64,000 bases of DNA from Lineus longissimus (GCF_910592395.1 NC_088319.1:2730001-2794000), one strand, 5' to 3'; positions 43,524 through 56,976 are shown, counted from the first letter of the stretch. Translations and numbers: made by a program. Notes: generated by a model not told the origin, from the sequence alone.

Positions 43524-44627
43524 AGGGGCACCTATCGGTCGTACCGTGATGTAAGGATCTATGGCCAGTTCCCACCGTGGGCGGCATCGGTATTTTACCA
43601 CACTGGGCTAAGTGTCATAGTCACAGTGGCTCTTTTTCATTACTCCTTGAGTCCTTATCGTAATGTCTACGTCTACAGCCAAGATGATATCAGCGGAGAT
43701 TTTAAACTGACGTATCATTTTCATTTTAACGAGCTCACATACATTGCTGGCGAATATGGCAATGATGTCATAGGTGTTAGCACTCGTCGTGGACGGAAAT
43801 CTGTCGCTGAAAAGTTGCGAGCATTTCAATTCGATTTGATTGAAAGTAGCAATCGCCGAGAGTTGATTCTACCGTATGGTGAACTTGAGAAAAGCCTCGG
43901 TCCAAAGAATTCGAGGTTCAAATATTTCAAAATGGTTTCATGTGGTGAGAATGTTTTCTTGGAGTTGACCTTTCGATGCAAATTTCAGCAGCACAAAAAC
44001 AGGGAAAAAGACCTGTTTATGTTTTGGTTAAATTGGTATAAAATAGTAAACATAGGGTTTGTTCTTAAACTTCGGTATGTTAAAAGCCTAAAAGAGATAA
44101 ATTACTCTCTTATGCCTGAAGCCGAAAGTTCTTTATTATCTGATATGGATAACATCATGTTAGAGGATATCCGATGTGATTTGAATGGTTATCTCTATAA
44201 ATCATCAGCTAGAACACACTCCATCACCATCTTAGAAAAACCGTACGAGTATAATAAATCCACGTCGATTATCTTACGTGATGATTTTTTCAGAAAATTG
44301 GGAGACTCTGCAATTCTGTCTTTGTTAGGATCATATAATGTCGTCGTTGAGGTTCATCGGGCGAAGTTCGTTACCATATCTTTAAGTGAGCATCCTAAGG
44401 AGAGCTTTAGGCTGAATCCTAAGAATCACGCTCTATTTCTGTTTAGGTTGCAATTGGGGCCATGCCTGGATGAATCCGAGGTGGAAGCTAAGAATACGTT
44501 ATTGATGACCTTACGTGACCCTTTTGTCTCCAACCATTGGTTAATAGTCGGTGCGAATGAAAGATTATTTGCCTGGCCCAAATTCGATACTGGTAAGCAA
44601 ATGACCGCAAAGGTATTTACTCTGTAA
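43524..44627 (+). CDS. Exon 2 of PAN-domain gene, unit E (one cysteine lost)
   Basis: The exon is open for 367 codons. It groups with F (STRRGRKS, LIESSN, EKSLG, LMPEAES). The first exon-2 cysteine (SSNCREL in other copies) is arginine here, TGC to CGC near 43853. Other private changes are LFMFW, TISLSEHPKE and KFDTGK, the densest set in the array. Confidence 0.7.
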   Translation, partial: RGTYRSYRDVRIYGQFPPWAASVFYHTGLSVIVTVALFHYSLSPYRNVYVYSQDDISGDFKLTYHFHFNELTYIAGEYGNDVIGVSTRRGRKSVAEKLRAFQFDLIESSNRRELILPYGELEKSLGPKNSRFKYFKMVSCGENVFLELTFRCKFQQHKNREKDLFMFWLNWYKIVNIGFVLKLRYVKSLKEINYSLMPEAESSLLSDMDNIMLEDIRCDLNGYLYKSSARTHSITILEKPYEYNKSTSIILRDDFFRKLGDSAILSLLGSYNVVVEVHRAKFVTISLSEHPKESFRLNPKNHALFLFRLQLGPCLDESEVEAKNTLLMTLRDPFVSNHWLIVGANERLFAWPKFDTGKQMTAKVFTL

Positions 44628-45681
44628 CAAAGTACTCGGGTGGACTCATATTGTTTATAAAGCTGAGCTGCACGAATAAATCTCACAGTAGCTGATTAAG
44701 AAACTAAGATGAGACGGATACGGCACAGCTATGGATGCAATATTTCTGACTGCTGCTATGTCTAATAATTCACTACTAACGTTCATTTTTCGGAATTTGC
44801 GCACTAGAATCTTTGTCTAAATCCTTATATCTACGCGAAATCGAAACAGACATCATAGCATTCCACTCTCTATCGTAAGGAATTTCCGTGTTGCATAAAT
44901 AAATTCATTGATATTCCGGGAGATATAATTGTCGCAATAAGTATATTGAGGGAAATTACACATGCAGTATAAGTGTATTTCGGATTATTTTAGATCTGGC
45001 CATATTTACTTGGCTCTTCTCTTGTCACTGCATTGTAATAGTGTGATCACCAATATTATAGTAATGAAACACAGCCTTGGGCAGCCGGTGTCATAGTTGA
45101 CCAGGTTTAGTTGACACCATAAAGGAGCATTGGTTAGGCAAGAGTCTTTAAATAAAAAAATTGAAAGACTTTCAGACTGGTTGAAAGACTCTGGTCAGGC
45201 AAATCCCAAGGATACTAAGTAATCTTGTTCTGAGCAACACCACTATCTTTTAATAAACGTGATGTGGTCACATACCTTAGTTCAACTAAGTGCCCTCGGC
45301 CAGACGAGATGAAAAACACTATGAGCAAGTCGAAGACAGACTGTTATTTGAATGACGATCGTTGTATTTGGGAGATCATCTTTCAAATGAGAGTATGGAA
45401 AGAGTCAGTTCGACCACTAAACTGTTATTGCAATACAACGCAATAGTTGTAAATTGAAAGTGAAAGAAAGCGATATTCGGAGGTTTCAGCTTGCATCTTC
45501 TTTTATTGACGGTCATGGCCTCTATGCACCATATAATACAATCCACCAGAATTCAAAACGGACGGAGACTTTTTTCAGGGGACATTTTCCACTTCTACAC
45601 TGTACTGGATTGTGTGACCCAGTTCAATTTTGTCATTGAATAATTGAGTTCACCATCGCGTTGCCAAGATATCTGGACGAT

Positions 45682-45880
45682 TATCTTCATCGAATCGGAG
45701 CTTACGTCCTCGTTTCAAAGATGTCTGGTCGCCGTCGTCACCGAGTTGGAGTTCATGCTCACGTTCGTGTTTCAACGATCGCTGGTCGAGTGCAGTCACC
45801 GAGTCGGAGCTTACGACCACGTTTCAACGATCTCAGGTTGAAAATCGTCTCCGAGTCGGAGTTCATGAAAATCTTTGGAT
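45682..45880 (+). repeat. Degenerate minisatellite, unit E
   Basis: Four imperfect copies of the class-a version. Confidence 0.58.
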
Positions 45881-46261
45881 CGTTGTGTTTCTATTTTTTA
45901 TGTCTATTTTAGACTACTTCTCAATGCTGGCTAGATGCATGGCTTGCTGTTATGTTATCATTAAACCTGTGGTTCTGGTCATCATTCAGACACGAGGCTT
46001 TCAAGCCTCTTGGGATCATTTGATGAGCATGATTAATAGTTATAATAGAAGACACTTACCAGTCAGTTGAAGTGTGATTGAGATTCGATCGAAACCTTAA
46101 AATCAGGAATTGAGTAATAACATGCCCGCCGTTTCTTATTTTTGAGGGTCATAGTTTCGGCTGCATTTTTTTTGTGCCTTGTTCTCCCTGACGTACGCGT
46201 TCAAGTATGAGTGTTCAGGTGAACTAGCGTCTGCTATCTAATTTTATTACTCCATTCCCAT

Positions 46262-47160
46262 GCGGGCAAGATCGAACAGCTCGAGTATGAAGTTAGGCGA
46301 TATAGGTCGAACAGTGTTGGTCTGGCTGAGGCAAGGCTCACTGGTACAGGTGAGATGACAACAGCCGATGGACACAGACTCTTCTTTAGTGGTAAACATT
46401 CCAAGCGTGGATATGGGATGGCAGCCATGATTCATAAGGACACGGCACCAGCAGTTCTAAAAGCAACCTATTGGTAGTCCCTAGTGCACCAACTGTGAAA
46501 TTTGTAAAAACTAACCATTAATTAGTGGTTCCAACTAAAATAGGTAGTAAAACTACCATCAAAATGGTTAAGAATTATCATTTTGATAGTTAAAACAAAT
46601 AATTCCACAGTCAGTGCAATAGCAACTACATGTACCAGAGTAGTAAAACATAACAATAATTAGTTACTTTCACTATTTAATTTTAAAAAGAGTATTGACC
46701 AGTCTCCAACCGTATGATGACTGTGAGGATCAGCGCAAAACATTCAACCTGTCAGTTGTCCAGATCTACGCTCCAACAAGCTTTGGATCCGAGGACAGGA
46801 TGAATGGATTTTACGAAGACATCATGGCTACTATGCAGTCTCTCCCAAAGCAGGACATTATTATGGTAGTAGGGGGCTGTGACGCAAAAGTCGGCACCGA
46901 TGCCTAGGACCAATGGAAAGGCAACGTCGGGAGATTTTGCTCAGGAGTAACAAACAAGAGGGGCCTCCGGATAATTGAATTTCCTCAAAAACTCAGTCGA
47001 AAGGCAACTTGGCATTCTCCTATTGGTAACACACACAACATGATCGAGTACATTACGGTTACGAAAGTTTTCGTGAGCAGCATCAGCATGGCTGAGACCA
47101 GGACCTATCCAGGAGCAGATGTTGGAATTGACCATGACCCTGTCCTTACCCCAATCGCGT
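46262..47160 (+). pseudogene. LINE endonuclease relic, unit E
   Basis: It has the same two pieces as D. A one-base loss at 46740 (gcaaaacattcaac) shifts frame inside RISAKPFN. Confidence 0.8.
46482..46621 (+). mobile_element. Foldback MITE inside the LINE relic, unit E
   Basis: It is at the same site and has the same structure. One inner-stem base is changed (aattatcatttt). Confidence 0.62.
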
Positions 47161-48380
47161 TTTTACTATCCTCATGGCAAGCTACAATCCACGCCCGAGT
47201 TGTCCCTTTGAGATACTGTATTATGCTAAATGACCTTGAATGACGTGTGACAGTGAGAGACTGATATTTCTGCTCCTATGGCGGAATTTTAAATCTGAAT
47301 TGCTTAAAGGTATGGACGGTTTTTTATTGCAGTATGTTTGTTCTTCCTCTGGTTCATCAGGAGTAAACTATTTTTCTGAACGTGTTCGATGCTTTCCCAA
47401 TTCTGTTTCAGCTCTTACATAGAAGAAAAACGCGTTGTTTCGTTATTTCTAGTACGCACAAGTCTTGGCGCGAAAGACCTTTCCCGCCACGTGAGTACAC
47501 GCTGAGATCCGCGTGTTCGTCACCCCGCTATTAAGATGCAACGTCATTTCTATTTATTGTCGCAGTTGCGGGGTAATCAAGCGCCATCAGCGTGACGACG
47601 GAAAATTCGAGATCAGCACCAAGAGGTCACAAGGTAGATCCATGGCTCCAGGAAACGCCTTTAGTGCATCGACCCACGTGGAAATGGTCGACGCATGTAG
47701 AGCTAACTCGGGTCAAATCGGAGTCAACATCGAAAAAGAGTGATAATTCAGTCAGATTTTGAATTTTTCCTCTTTTTGCGCAATTTGTTGATGGAAACTA
47801 CTTAATATATAAATTAAGAGGTGACTGGGTAGCTGACAGCTGAATAATATTGCCCTTAATAATGCCAATGGTCTTTTCATGCCAACCCGCTTTAAAGTCT
47901 TAATTGGGCATAACGATCTCATACATAACTTATCTCGATTTTGGCCCGTGAGAGCCTCTATAATTGATTCCTGTCGCATGTAGTTACCTGCGATGACCAC
48001 CGTAAACATGGTAAATGTGTGAGTTTTGTCACATGCAGTCATGATCACCGGTCGTAGTGACAAAAAGCACTAGTCTGCTTTAGTTTCAATGATCTGGATA
48101 CGCAAGCTACGTAATAGCTACGTAACTACATTTTGTATATCAACATGCGCATGGGGTCTGATTCTAATCTGCGATATCGATTTTCAAAGCACTCGACGTC
48201 AAAATATAAAGGTTTTCTTTGATGATTCAATTTAATCAAATGCAATTATTGACGCTGGTTGTGTTGTTATTCATTAAACGTTGTCTTGTTAAAGCTACAG
48301 TTATCGTGTCATCAGGATCTATTGCATCGATTGTGTCGGTTGCAGCAGAACTAGGAGGTGACTAAGAATGCTATTTTCGG

Positions 48381-48531
48381 CCTTTTTCCTGATCAGTGTC
48401 GTAGCGCAGCCAGTCTCATGATGTGGGGAAAAATATTTCTTTCCGTCATCATGTCGACTGTTTTCCCCGACAACAGAGAGTCACAACAGCAGCTCCGGCT
48501 CTATAGAGGCGCGGATCAGGAATTAAAGAGG
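48381..48531 (+). repeat. Foldback insertion in type-2 flank, unit F
   Basis: It has the same arms as in unit C, with small differences (gtagcgcagcc in the left arm). Confidence 0.5.
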
Positions 48532-48814
48532 CTAATTGTGCTTCGGAATAGGATCCGAGGCTTAGGGTCTATATTGAGATACCAAAACCATTTACCTTGT
48601 TGCTAAAATTTCGTCGAAACCTGCGCTGGTTTTCAAATCTAAAATACCTTTTTTTCAGTATTCAAAATTTGTGAGATTAATATATTTTGGAATTGATTTA
48701 CTTCTGGCAAGCTATTGACCAAACAAAGCCGGATATGCCAAATTATTCTTTTCGCATGGTAAATGTGTGCTTTTACCTTTGATATATGTTGTTATGAATC
48801 ACGTGTACGCTCTA

Positions 48815-48898
48815 CAGGCCCTGAATTATTTTCCTTTGGACAATAGAATTCTATTGTGTATCCATTGTGTGAAGGAAAATAATTTTTGGGCCACCCTG
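48815..48898 (+). mobile_element. Tc1/mariner-like MITE, 84 bp, unit F
   Basis: It is the same insertion at the same TA as in units C and G, with a 4-bp deletion in the left repeat (caggccctgaa). The shared site means one insertion before the type-2 units multiplied. Confidence 0.72.
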
Positions 48899-49936
48899 TA
48901 TAAAACGTCCTTGGTTTCAGTTGATGTGTCTGGCATTTTACCGACGAATGTTTGGGGTCAGCGCTGACAGCAGTCTTAGCGTATTTAATTTGTACACAAA
49001 TGCATTCGAGATATTCATGTACGCACGTGCCATGCAAAATGCTGCATTTTAACATAACCAGGAGGCTCTTGTTTGAGTTTCAAAAAACTCTCAGTTCCGC
49101 AAAGAGAAAGAGGCCAAATATGATTTGTGACACTAAATGTATTTTTGAATGCCACTTCGACAATCAAATCGTCATTGATCCATTCCCGAAATATGCTTCT
49201 TTTAACAGAAAATTCGCGTTAAGGAAGTTTACACAAATTTCGCGAGTAGGTCATGATCGCGAAAACATTCAACCGCAAAAATCCTTTCCTTTTCAGCAAG
49301 AATTCCATGTCATTGTTGCCATAATGGCATTTCATCCAGCCACTGGCCCTATTTCGATCGAGGTGATTAAAGAGACTGCGTATATAGTGTACCCTTCGCA
49401 ATTAGCACGTATCGTACTAAAAACCTCTGATTCCACACGTCTTGAATAGTGCCCAAGAATCTTTGGTCCCGGGTGCACCTTAATTTGGGTGTCCTTAACT
49501 ACAATAAGGTTCCTTATGCACACCCAGTTTGAAATTGGCACCGATTAAAAAACCGGTTAAAAATGGTATGTTTGTCTTCAATTGAAGCAAATCTGAACAT
49601 TTGCTCTATTTCCCCCTTAAAATCTTACGAGTTCAGTCAATTCTTCGATATGGAGAGCTATGCTCGACGATATATTCAGATGTGTGTTGCCTTTTTCACC
49701 ACATAAAATACACTAAAAGCCTATAGAATTTGTTCATCTTATAGTAGATAGGTTGTCCTTTACAAACCCTATACAGATGCTATAACGGTTTAGATTCTAT
49801 ATAACCTTTGGACCATTTTCTTTAAAGATTTGCAACAGAGAGTTTTGTCTGTGGCATTAATTTGCGATAACACCATCAATATCTTGAGAAAGAAGGTCGT
49901 CAAGAATTCTAAATGTTGAGTTCGTAAACCCTGTGA

Positions 49937-50269
49937 ATGCAATTCATGACTATATGGGAGTTATTGCTGGTCCTGACCAACATGGACAGAGCTTCAGCAA
50001 GTTTAGTCTTTTCCTCATTTCAATTCATGACAATAGACATTAACGGAAATGATAACCATTTAACTTTCGCAATCTTACGAGTTCAGTCAATTCTTCGATG
50101 TGGTATGGCATGCTCGAATATTCAGATGTGCGATGCCTTTTTCACCACCCCCCAGAACGGCCATGACCGCCATGATCAAACGGAAACCTGCCATCTTCAC
50201 AAGGATGCTGCTACCAAGGACTGGACTTGCAGAGGCGGGAAAACAGGGCATCGGCTTTGGAAAAAGCAG
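49937..50269 (+). CDS. Exon 1 of PAN-domain gene, unit F
   Basis: The exon is intact with 111 codons. It is type 2 (NMDRASAS, NGNDNHL, MCDAFF). The change from NGTDSNLT to NGNDNHLT removes both sequons that type-1 copies carry. The donor at 50269/50270 is conserved. Confidence 0.72.
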
Positions 50270-51671
50270 GTAGCCAATATTTCGGTTTTTATATTCGCAA
50301 CCTATTTTGCAATAAAGACATAATTTGCTGTTGTTGCGTGCGCAACCGGTTAGACACTAGGACGGCGTTGCTTGCCCTACTGACAAGCTCGCATTGGATT
50401 GTTTGATATCGGAATTTCGTTAGTCCTAGACTGGTTGCCTACCAGGGCTAAAGAAGCCATATTAAGTATATTTAGTGTGTTGGGTTTATTCACAGCTAGT
50501 ATGAATTACTCGTTCTATGGAACGATCTCCATCATCCGCGCATTGCGCCCATAATTGTTAGAACTCAAATTTTCTTCAACGACGTTAACCGGAGCGCCCG
50601 AGACTGGAATATAAAACTTTATGCAGCTGTTGAAACAAAAACCTAATTCTCGTGCGAATGCATGGCGTATAGTCAACTGAGGAATAAGGTGTACACCTAC
50701 ACTTCAACTTTGAGGGTAAATTATGGTCGTCTGATGATTACTTCGATTCAACTGAACTGGTAAACATTTTTCACAAATATATGATAAATTACGTGAAACT
50801 GCACAATACTACTTTCAAATTCAGACCGGCCTCTGCTTTAGGCGTACCTGTCTATAATGAAGTCGTATTTTAAGTCGTGCACTGCAATTTGGATAACCAC
50901 TTCGTTGTAGCCATCTGATGCACTGATCCAATTTGATATTATAAACATTACTGTAAAAATCCAGATGGAATGGCACAATGAAAACGTTCGTCGATTAACT
51001 GAATATTAGATAACCGTACGTAATTCAATATCGGAGATGAGGTCGGAGTGGGACTCGGAGTGGGACTCGGAACGGGCCAAGGCTCAGATTTAGCGGAATC
51101 TGCAATAAACATTTGAAAAGTTCTATTAGTATCAATTTGCTGAAACCCATATATTTATCGACTTCGGAAAAAAAACAACCAACATGCATGACAAAATGAT
51201 CTGCATTATTCTTCTCGGACCATTTCCACATCGGCTGTGGTGGGGAGAAGGCCAAACGTAGCAATTTTTACAAATAATTATCATATACATATTCTATAGC
51301 GATCTTTTCATGTGCATTGTTTTTGGGTGTTTCCGCTCAATTTTACCATATTTCCCAGTTTTCCGCAGTTTTCGTAGATTCCGCTTAATTGCCCTGGCCG
51401 TCAGGATGATTTTCAGAGTGGCGCTCATTGTTGCCAACCTGTCTATAATATATACAGGGTATACCAAAAATGCTGTATCCACCTATACGTTAATAATGGG
51501 TTTGTATAAACAAGATGAGTGCATTACTTATGAAGATTGTCTAATCAACAGAGAGAGACAGCGTTCCATCTCTCCCACAATGTAATGTATTAAAACCTAA
51601 TTTCAACAATTTCATCCACTTCATTTAAAGATGTCATATCTTAACTTTTAACCGCCACGCCGAACTAGCAG

Positions 51672-52775
51672 AGGGGCACCTATCGGTCGTACCGTGATGT
51701 AAGGATCTATGGCCAGTTCCCACCGTGGGCGGCATCGGTATTTTACCACACTGGGCTAAGTGTCATAGTCACAGTGGCTCTTTTTCATTACTCCTTGAGT
51801 ACTTATCGTAACGTCTACGTCTACAGCCAAGATGATATAAGCGGAGATTTTAAACTGATGTATCATTTTCATTTTAACGAGCTCGCGTTCATTGCTGGCG
51901 AATATGGCAATGATGTCATAGGTGTTAGCACTCGTCGTGGACGGAAATCTGTCTCTGAAAAGTTTCGAGCATTTCAATTCGATTTGATTGAAAGTAGCAA
52001 TTGCCGAGAGTTGATTCTACCGTATGGTGAACTTGAGAAAAGCCTCGGTCCAAAGAATTCGAGGTTCAAATATTTCAAAATGGTTTCATGTGGTGAGAAT
52101 GTTTTCATGGAGTTGACCTTTCGATGCAAATTTCAGCAGCACAAAAACAGGGAAAAAGACCTGTTTATGTCTTGGTTAAATTGGTATAAAATAGTAAACA
52201 TAGGGTTTGTTCTTAAACTTCGGTATGTTAAAAGCCTAAAAGAGATAAATTACTCTCTTATGCCTGAAGCCGAAAGTGCTTTATTATCTGATATGGATAA
52301 CATCATGTTAGAGGATATCCGATGTGATTTGAATGGTTATCTCTATAAATCATCATCCAGAACACACTCCATCACCATCTTAGAAAAACCGTACGAGTAT
52401 AATAAATCCACGTCGATTATCTTACGTGATGATTTGTTCAGAAAATTGGGAGACTCCGCAATTCCGTCTTTGCTAGGATCATATAATGTCGTCGTTGAAG
52501 TTCATCGGGCGAAGTTCGTTACCATATTTTTAAGTAAGCGTCCTAAGGAGAGCTTTAGGCTGAATCCTAAGAATCACGCTCTATTTCTGTTTAGGTTGCA
52601 ATTGGGGCCATGCCTGGATGAATCCGAGGTGGAAGCTAAGAATACGTTATTGATGACCTTACGTGACCCTTTTGTCTCCAACCATTGGTTAATAGTCGAT
52701 GCGAATGAAAGATTATTTGCCTGGCCCAAATTCGCTACTGGTAAGCAAATGACCGCAAAGGTATTTACTATGTAA
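51672..52775 (+). CDS. Exon 2 of PAN-domain gene, unit F
   Basis: The exon has 367 codons plus TAA. Private changes are KLMYHF, ELAFIAG, SVSEKF, KSSSRTH, DDLFRK, AIPSLLG, IVDANER and a final methionine (KVFTM). All cysteines are kept. The acceptor CAG ends at 51671. Confidence 0.72.
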   Translation, partial: RGTYRSYRDVRIYGQFPPWAASVFYHTGLSVIVTVALFHYSLSTYRNVYVYSQDDISGDFKLMYHFHFNELAFIAGEYGNDVIGVSTRRGRKSVSEKFRAFQFDLIESSNCRELILPYGELEKSLGPKNSRFKYFKMVSCGENVFMELTFRCKFQQHKNREKDLFMSWLNWYKIVNIGFVLKLRYVKSLKEINYSLMPEAESALLSDMDNIMLEDIRCDLNGYLYKSSSRTHSITILEKPYEYNKSTSIILRDDLFRKLGDSAIPSLLGSYNVVVEVHRAKFVTIFLSKRPKESFRLNPKNHALFLFRLQLGPCLDESEVEAKNTLLMTLRDPFVSNHWLIVDANERLFAWPKFATGKQMTAKVFTM

Positions 52776-53697
52776 CAAAGTACTCGGGTGGACTTATATT
52801 GTTTATAAAGCTGAGCTGCACGAACAAATCTCACAATAGCTGATTAAGAAACTAAGATGAGACGGATACGGCACAGCTATGGATGCAATATTTCTGACTG
52901 CTACTATGTCTAATAATTCACTACGTTAATTTTTCGGAATTTCCACACTAGAATCTTTGTCTAAATCCTTATATCTACGCGAAATGGAAACAGACATCAT
53001 AGCATTCCACTCTCTACCGTAAGGAATTTCCGTGTTGCATAAATAAATTCATTGATATTCCGGGAGATATAATTGTCGCAATAAGTATATTGAGGGAAAT
53101 TACACATGCAGTAAAGTGTATTTGGTTGACACCATAAAGGAGCATTGGTTAGGCAAGAGTCTTTAAATAAAAAATTTGAAAGACTCTCAGTCTGGTTGAA
53201 AGACTCTGGTCAGGCAAATCCCAAGGATACTAAGTAATCTTGTTCTGAGCAACACCACTATCTTTTAATAAATGTGATGTGGTCACATACCTTAGTTCAA
53301 CTAAGTGCCCTCGGCCAGACGAGATGAAAAACACTATGAGCAAGTCGAAGACAGACTGTTATTTGAATGACGATCGCCGTATTTTGGAGATCATCTTTCA
53401 AATGAGAGTATGGAAAGAGTCAGTTCGACCACTAAACTGTTATTGCAATACAATGCAATAGTTGTAAATTGAAAGTGAAAGAAAGCGATATTCGGAGGTT
53501 TCAGCTTGCATCTTCTTTTATTGACGGTCATGGCCTCTATGCACCATATAATACAATCCATCAGAATTCAAAACGGACGGAGACTCTTTCCAGGGGGACA
53601 TTTTCCACTTCTACACTGTACTGGATTGTGTGACCCAGTTCAATTTTGTCATTGAATAATTGAGTTCACCATCGCGTTGCCAAGATATCTGGACGAT

Positions 53698-53895
53698 TAT
53701 CTTCATCGAATCGGAGCTTACGTCCTCGTTTCAAAGATGTCTGGTCGCCGTCGTCACCGAGTTGGAGTTCATGCTCACGTTCGTGTTTCAACGATCGCTG
53801 GTCGAGTGCAGTCACCGAGTCGGAGCTTACGACCACGTTTCACCGATCTCAGGTTGAAAATCGTCTCCGAGTCGGAGTTCATGAAAATCTTTGGA
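53698..53895 (+). repeat. Degenerate minisatellite, unit F
   Basis: Four imperfect copies of the class-a version, with one change (tttcaccgatc). Confidence 0.58.
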
Positions 53896-54278
53896 TCGTT
53901 GTGTTTCTATTTTTTATGTCTATTTTAGACTACTTCTCAATGCTGGCTAGATGCATGGCTTGCTGTTATGTTATCATTAAACCTATGGTTCTGGTCATCA
54001 TTCAGACACGAGGCTTTCAAGCCTCTTGGGATCATTTGATGAGCATGATTAATAGTTATAATAGAAGACACTTACCAGTCAGTTGAAGTGTGATTGAGAT
54101 CCGATCGAAACCTTAAAATCAGGAATTGAGTAATAACATGCCCGCCGTTTCTTATTTTTGAGGGTCATAGTTTCGGCTGCATTTTTCTTTGTGCCTTGTT
54201 CTCCCTGACGTACGCGTTCAAGTATGAGTGTTCAGGTGAGCTAGCGTCTGCTATCTAATTTTATTACTCCATTCCCAT

Positions 54279-55185
54279 GCGGGCAAGATCGAACAGCTCG
54301 AGTATGAAGTTAGGCGATATAGGTCGAACAGTGTTGGTCTGGCTGAGGCAAGGCTCACTGGTACAGGTGAGATGACAACAGCCGATGGACACAGACTCTT
54401 CTTTAGTGGTAAACATTCCAAGCGTGGATATGGGATGGCAGCCATGATTCATAAGGACACGGCACCAGCAGTTCTAAAAGCAACCTATTGGTAGTCCCTA
54501 GTGCACCAACTGTGAAATTAGTAAAAACTAACCATTAATTAGTGGTTCCAACTAAAATAGGTAGTAAAACTACCATCAAAATGGTTAAGAATTACCATTT
54601 TGATAGTTAAAACAAATAATTCCACAGTCAGTGCAATAGCAACTACATGTACCAGAGTAGTAAAACATAACAATAATTAGTTACTTTCACTATTTAATTT
54701 TAAAAAGAGTATTGACCAGTCTCCAACCGTATGATGACTGTGAGGATCAGCGCAAAACCATTCAACCTGTCAGTTGTCCAGATCTACGCTCCAACAAGCT
54801 TTGGATCCGAGGACAGGATGAATGGATTTTACGAAGACATCATGGCTACTATGCAGTCTCTCCCAAAGCAGGACATTATTATGGTAGTAGGGGGCTGTGA
54901 CGCAAAAATCGGCACCGATGCCTAGGACCAATGGAAAGGCAACGTCGGGAGATTTTGCTCAGGAGTAACAAACAAGCGGGGCCTCCGGATAATTGAATTT
55001 CCTCAAAAACTCAGTCGAAAAGCAACTTGGCATTCTCCTATTGGTAACACACACAACATGATCGAGTACATTACGGTTACGAAAGTTTTCGTGAGCAGCA
55101 TCAGCATGGCTGAGACCAGGACCTATCCAGGAGCAGATGTTGGATTTGACCATGAGCCTGTCCTCAACCCAATGGCGCTTTTACT
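54279..55185 (+). pseudogene. LINE endonuclease relic, unit F
   Basis: It has the same two pieces. The 3' end reads GFDHEPVL, like type-2-associated copies, rather than GIDHDPVL. Confidence 0.8.
54499..54638 (+). mobile_element. Foldback MITE inside the LINE relic, unit F
   Basis: It is at the same site and has the same structure. Confidence 0.62.
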
Positions 55186-56538
55186 ATCCTCATGGCAAGC
55201 TACAATCCACGCCCGAGTTGTCCCTTTGAGATACTGTATTATGCTAAATGACCTTGAATGACGTGTGACAGTGAGAGACTGATATTTCTGCTCCTATGGC
55301 GGAATTTTAAATCTGAATTGCTTAAAGGTATGGACGGTTTTTTATTGCAGTATGTTTGTTCTTCCTCTGGTTCATCAGGAGTAAACTATTTTTCTGAACG
55401 TGTTCGATGCTTTTCCAATTCTGTTTCAGCTCTTACATAGACGAAAAACGCGTTGTTTCGTTATTTCTAGCTCGCACAAGTCTTGGCGCGAAAGACCTTT
55501 CCCGCCACGTGAGTACACGCTGAGATCCGCGTGTTCGTCACCCCGCTATTAAGATGCAACGTCATTTCTATTTATTGTCGCAGTTGCGGGGTAATCAAGC
55601 GCCATCAGCGTGACGACGGAAAATTCGAGATCAGCACCAAGAGGTCACAAGGTAGATCCATGGCTCCAAGAAACGCCTTACTAGTGCATCGATTCACGTG
55701 GAAATGGTCGACGCATGTAGAGCTAACTCGGGTCAAATCGGAGTCAACATCGAAAAAGAGTGATAATTCAGTCAGATATTGAATTTTTCCTCGTTTTGCG
55801 CAATTTGTTGATGGAAACTACTTAATATATAGATTAAGAGGTGACTGGGTAGCTGACAGCTGAATAATATTGCCCTTAATAATGCCAATGGTCTTTTAAT
55901 GCCAACCCGCTTTAAAGTCTTAATTGGGCATCTCATAAAACATAACCCCTGCTGGAATGCAAACAGGATTTTAAAAGTAGGAAGCAGATGTTTAGACGTT
56001 TATGCTATACCCGATTAAACGACTGATAAAACGATAGAGATAATATATACTTGTTCACAAAACTGAATAAGATCTTAACGATCTCATACATAACTTATCT
56101 CGATTTTGGCCCGTGAGAGCCTCTATAATTGATTCCTGTCGCATGCAGTTACCTGCGATGACCACCGTAAACATGGTAAATGAGTGAGTTTTGTCACATG
56201 CAATCATGATCACCGGTCGGAGTGACAAAAAGCACTAGTCTGCTTTAGGTTCAATGATCTGGATCACAAATAGCTACGTAACTACATTTTGTATATATCA
56301 ACATGCGCATGGGGTCTGATTCTAATCTGCGATATCGATTTTCAATGCACTCGACGTCAAAATATAAAGGTTTTCTTTGATAATTCAATTTAATCATATG
56401 CAATTATTGACGCTGGTTGTGTTGTTATTCATTAAACGTTGTCTTGTTAAAGCTACAGTTATCGTGTCATGAGAATCTATTGCATCGATTGTGTCTGTTG
56501 CAGCAAAACTAAGAGGTGACTAAGCATGCTATTTTCGG

Positions 56539-56688
56539 CCTTTTTCCTGATCAGTGTCGTAGCGCAGCCAGTCTCATGATGTGGGGAAAAATATTCCTTT
56601 CCGTCATCATGTCGACTGTTTTCCCCGACAACAGAGCCAACACAGCAGCTCCGGCTCTATAGAGGCGCTGATCAGGAATTAAAGAGGC
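56539..56688 (+). repeat. Foldback insertion in type-2 flank, unit G
   Basis: It has the same arms. The right arm here reads aggcgctgatcagg, the closest match to the type-1 single arm in reverse orientation. Confidence 0.5.
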
Positions 56689-56976
56689 TAATTGTGCTTC
56701 GGAATAGGATCCGAGGCTTAGGGTCTATATTGAGATACCAATACCCTTTTCTTTGTTGCTAAAATTTCGTCGAAACCCGCGCCGATTTTCAAATCTAAAA
56801 TACCTTTTCTTCAGTATTCAAAATTTGTGAGATTAATATACATGTATTTTGGAATTGATTTACTTTTGGCAAGCTATTGACCAAACAAAGCCGGATATGC
56901 CAAATAATTCTTTTCGCATGGTAAATGTGTGTTTTTACCTTTGATATATGTTGTTATGAATCACGTGTACGCTCTA

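Larger units (their letters stand above)
38883..47910 (+). repeat. Tandem unit E (5' type 1-beta, 3' class a)
   Basis: The 5' flank (38883-41788) is type 1-beta like unit B, with the same palindrome and the same 239-bp insertion. The gene is at 41789-44627. The 3' flank (44628-47160) is class a. The spacer 47161-47910 is the long type-2 form with no recognisable gene. The boundary with F is approximate, because about 145 bp at the type-2 landmark are deleted there. Confidence 0.88.
47911..55971 (+). repeat. Tandem unit F (5' type 2, 3' class a)
   Basis: This 8.06-kb unit opens inside the type-2 flank, which carries a foldback element and a TA-flanked MITE. Unlike unit C it keeps the region upstream of exon 1 (49450-49936). 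The gene is at 49937-52775. The 3' flank is class a with a small deletion near 53115. A type-2 spacer (55185-55971) leads to unit G. Type-2 5' joined to class-a 3' is unique to this unit. Confidence 0.88.

Noticed and set aside
48952-49449. 165-codon frame in the type-2 flank of unit F
   Set aside because: It exists only in F through chance indels. C and G carry stops in the matching sequence.
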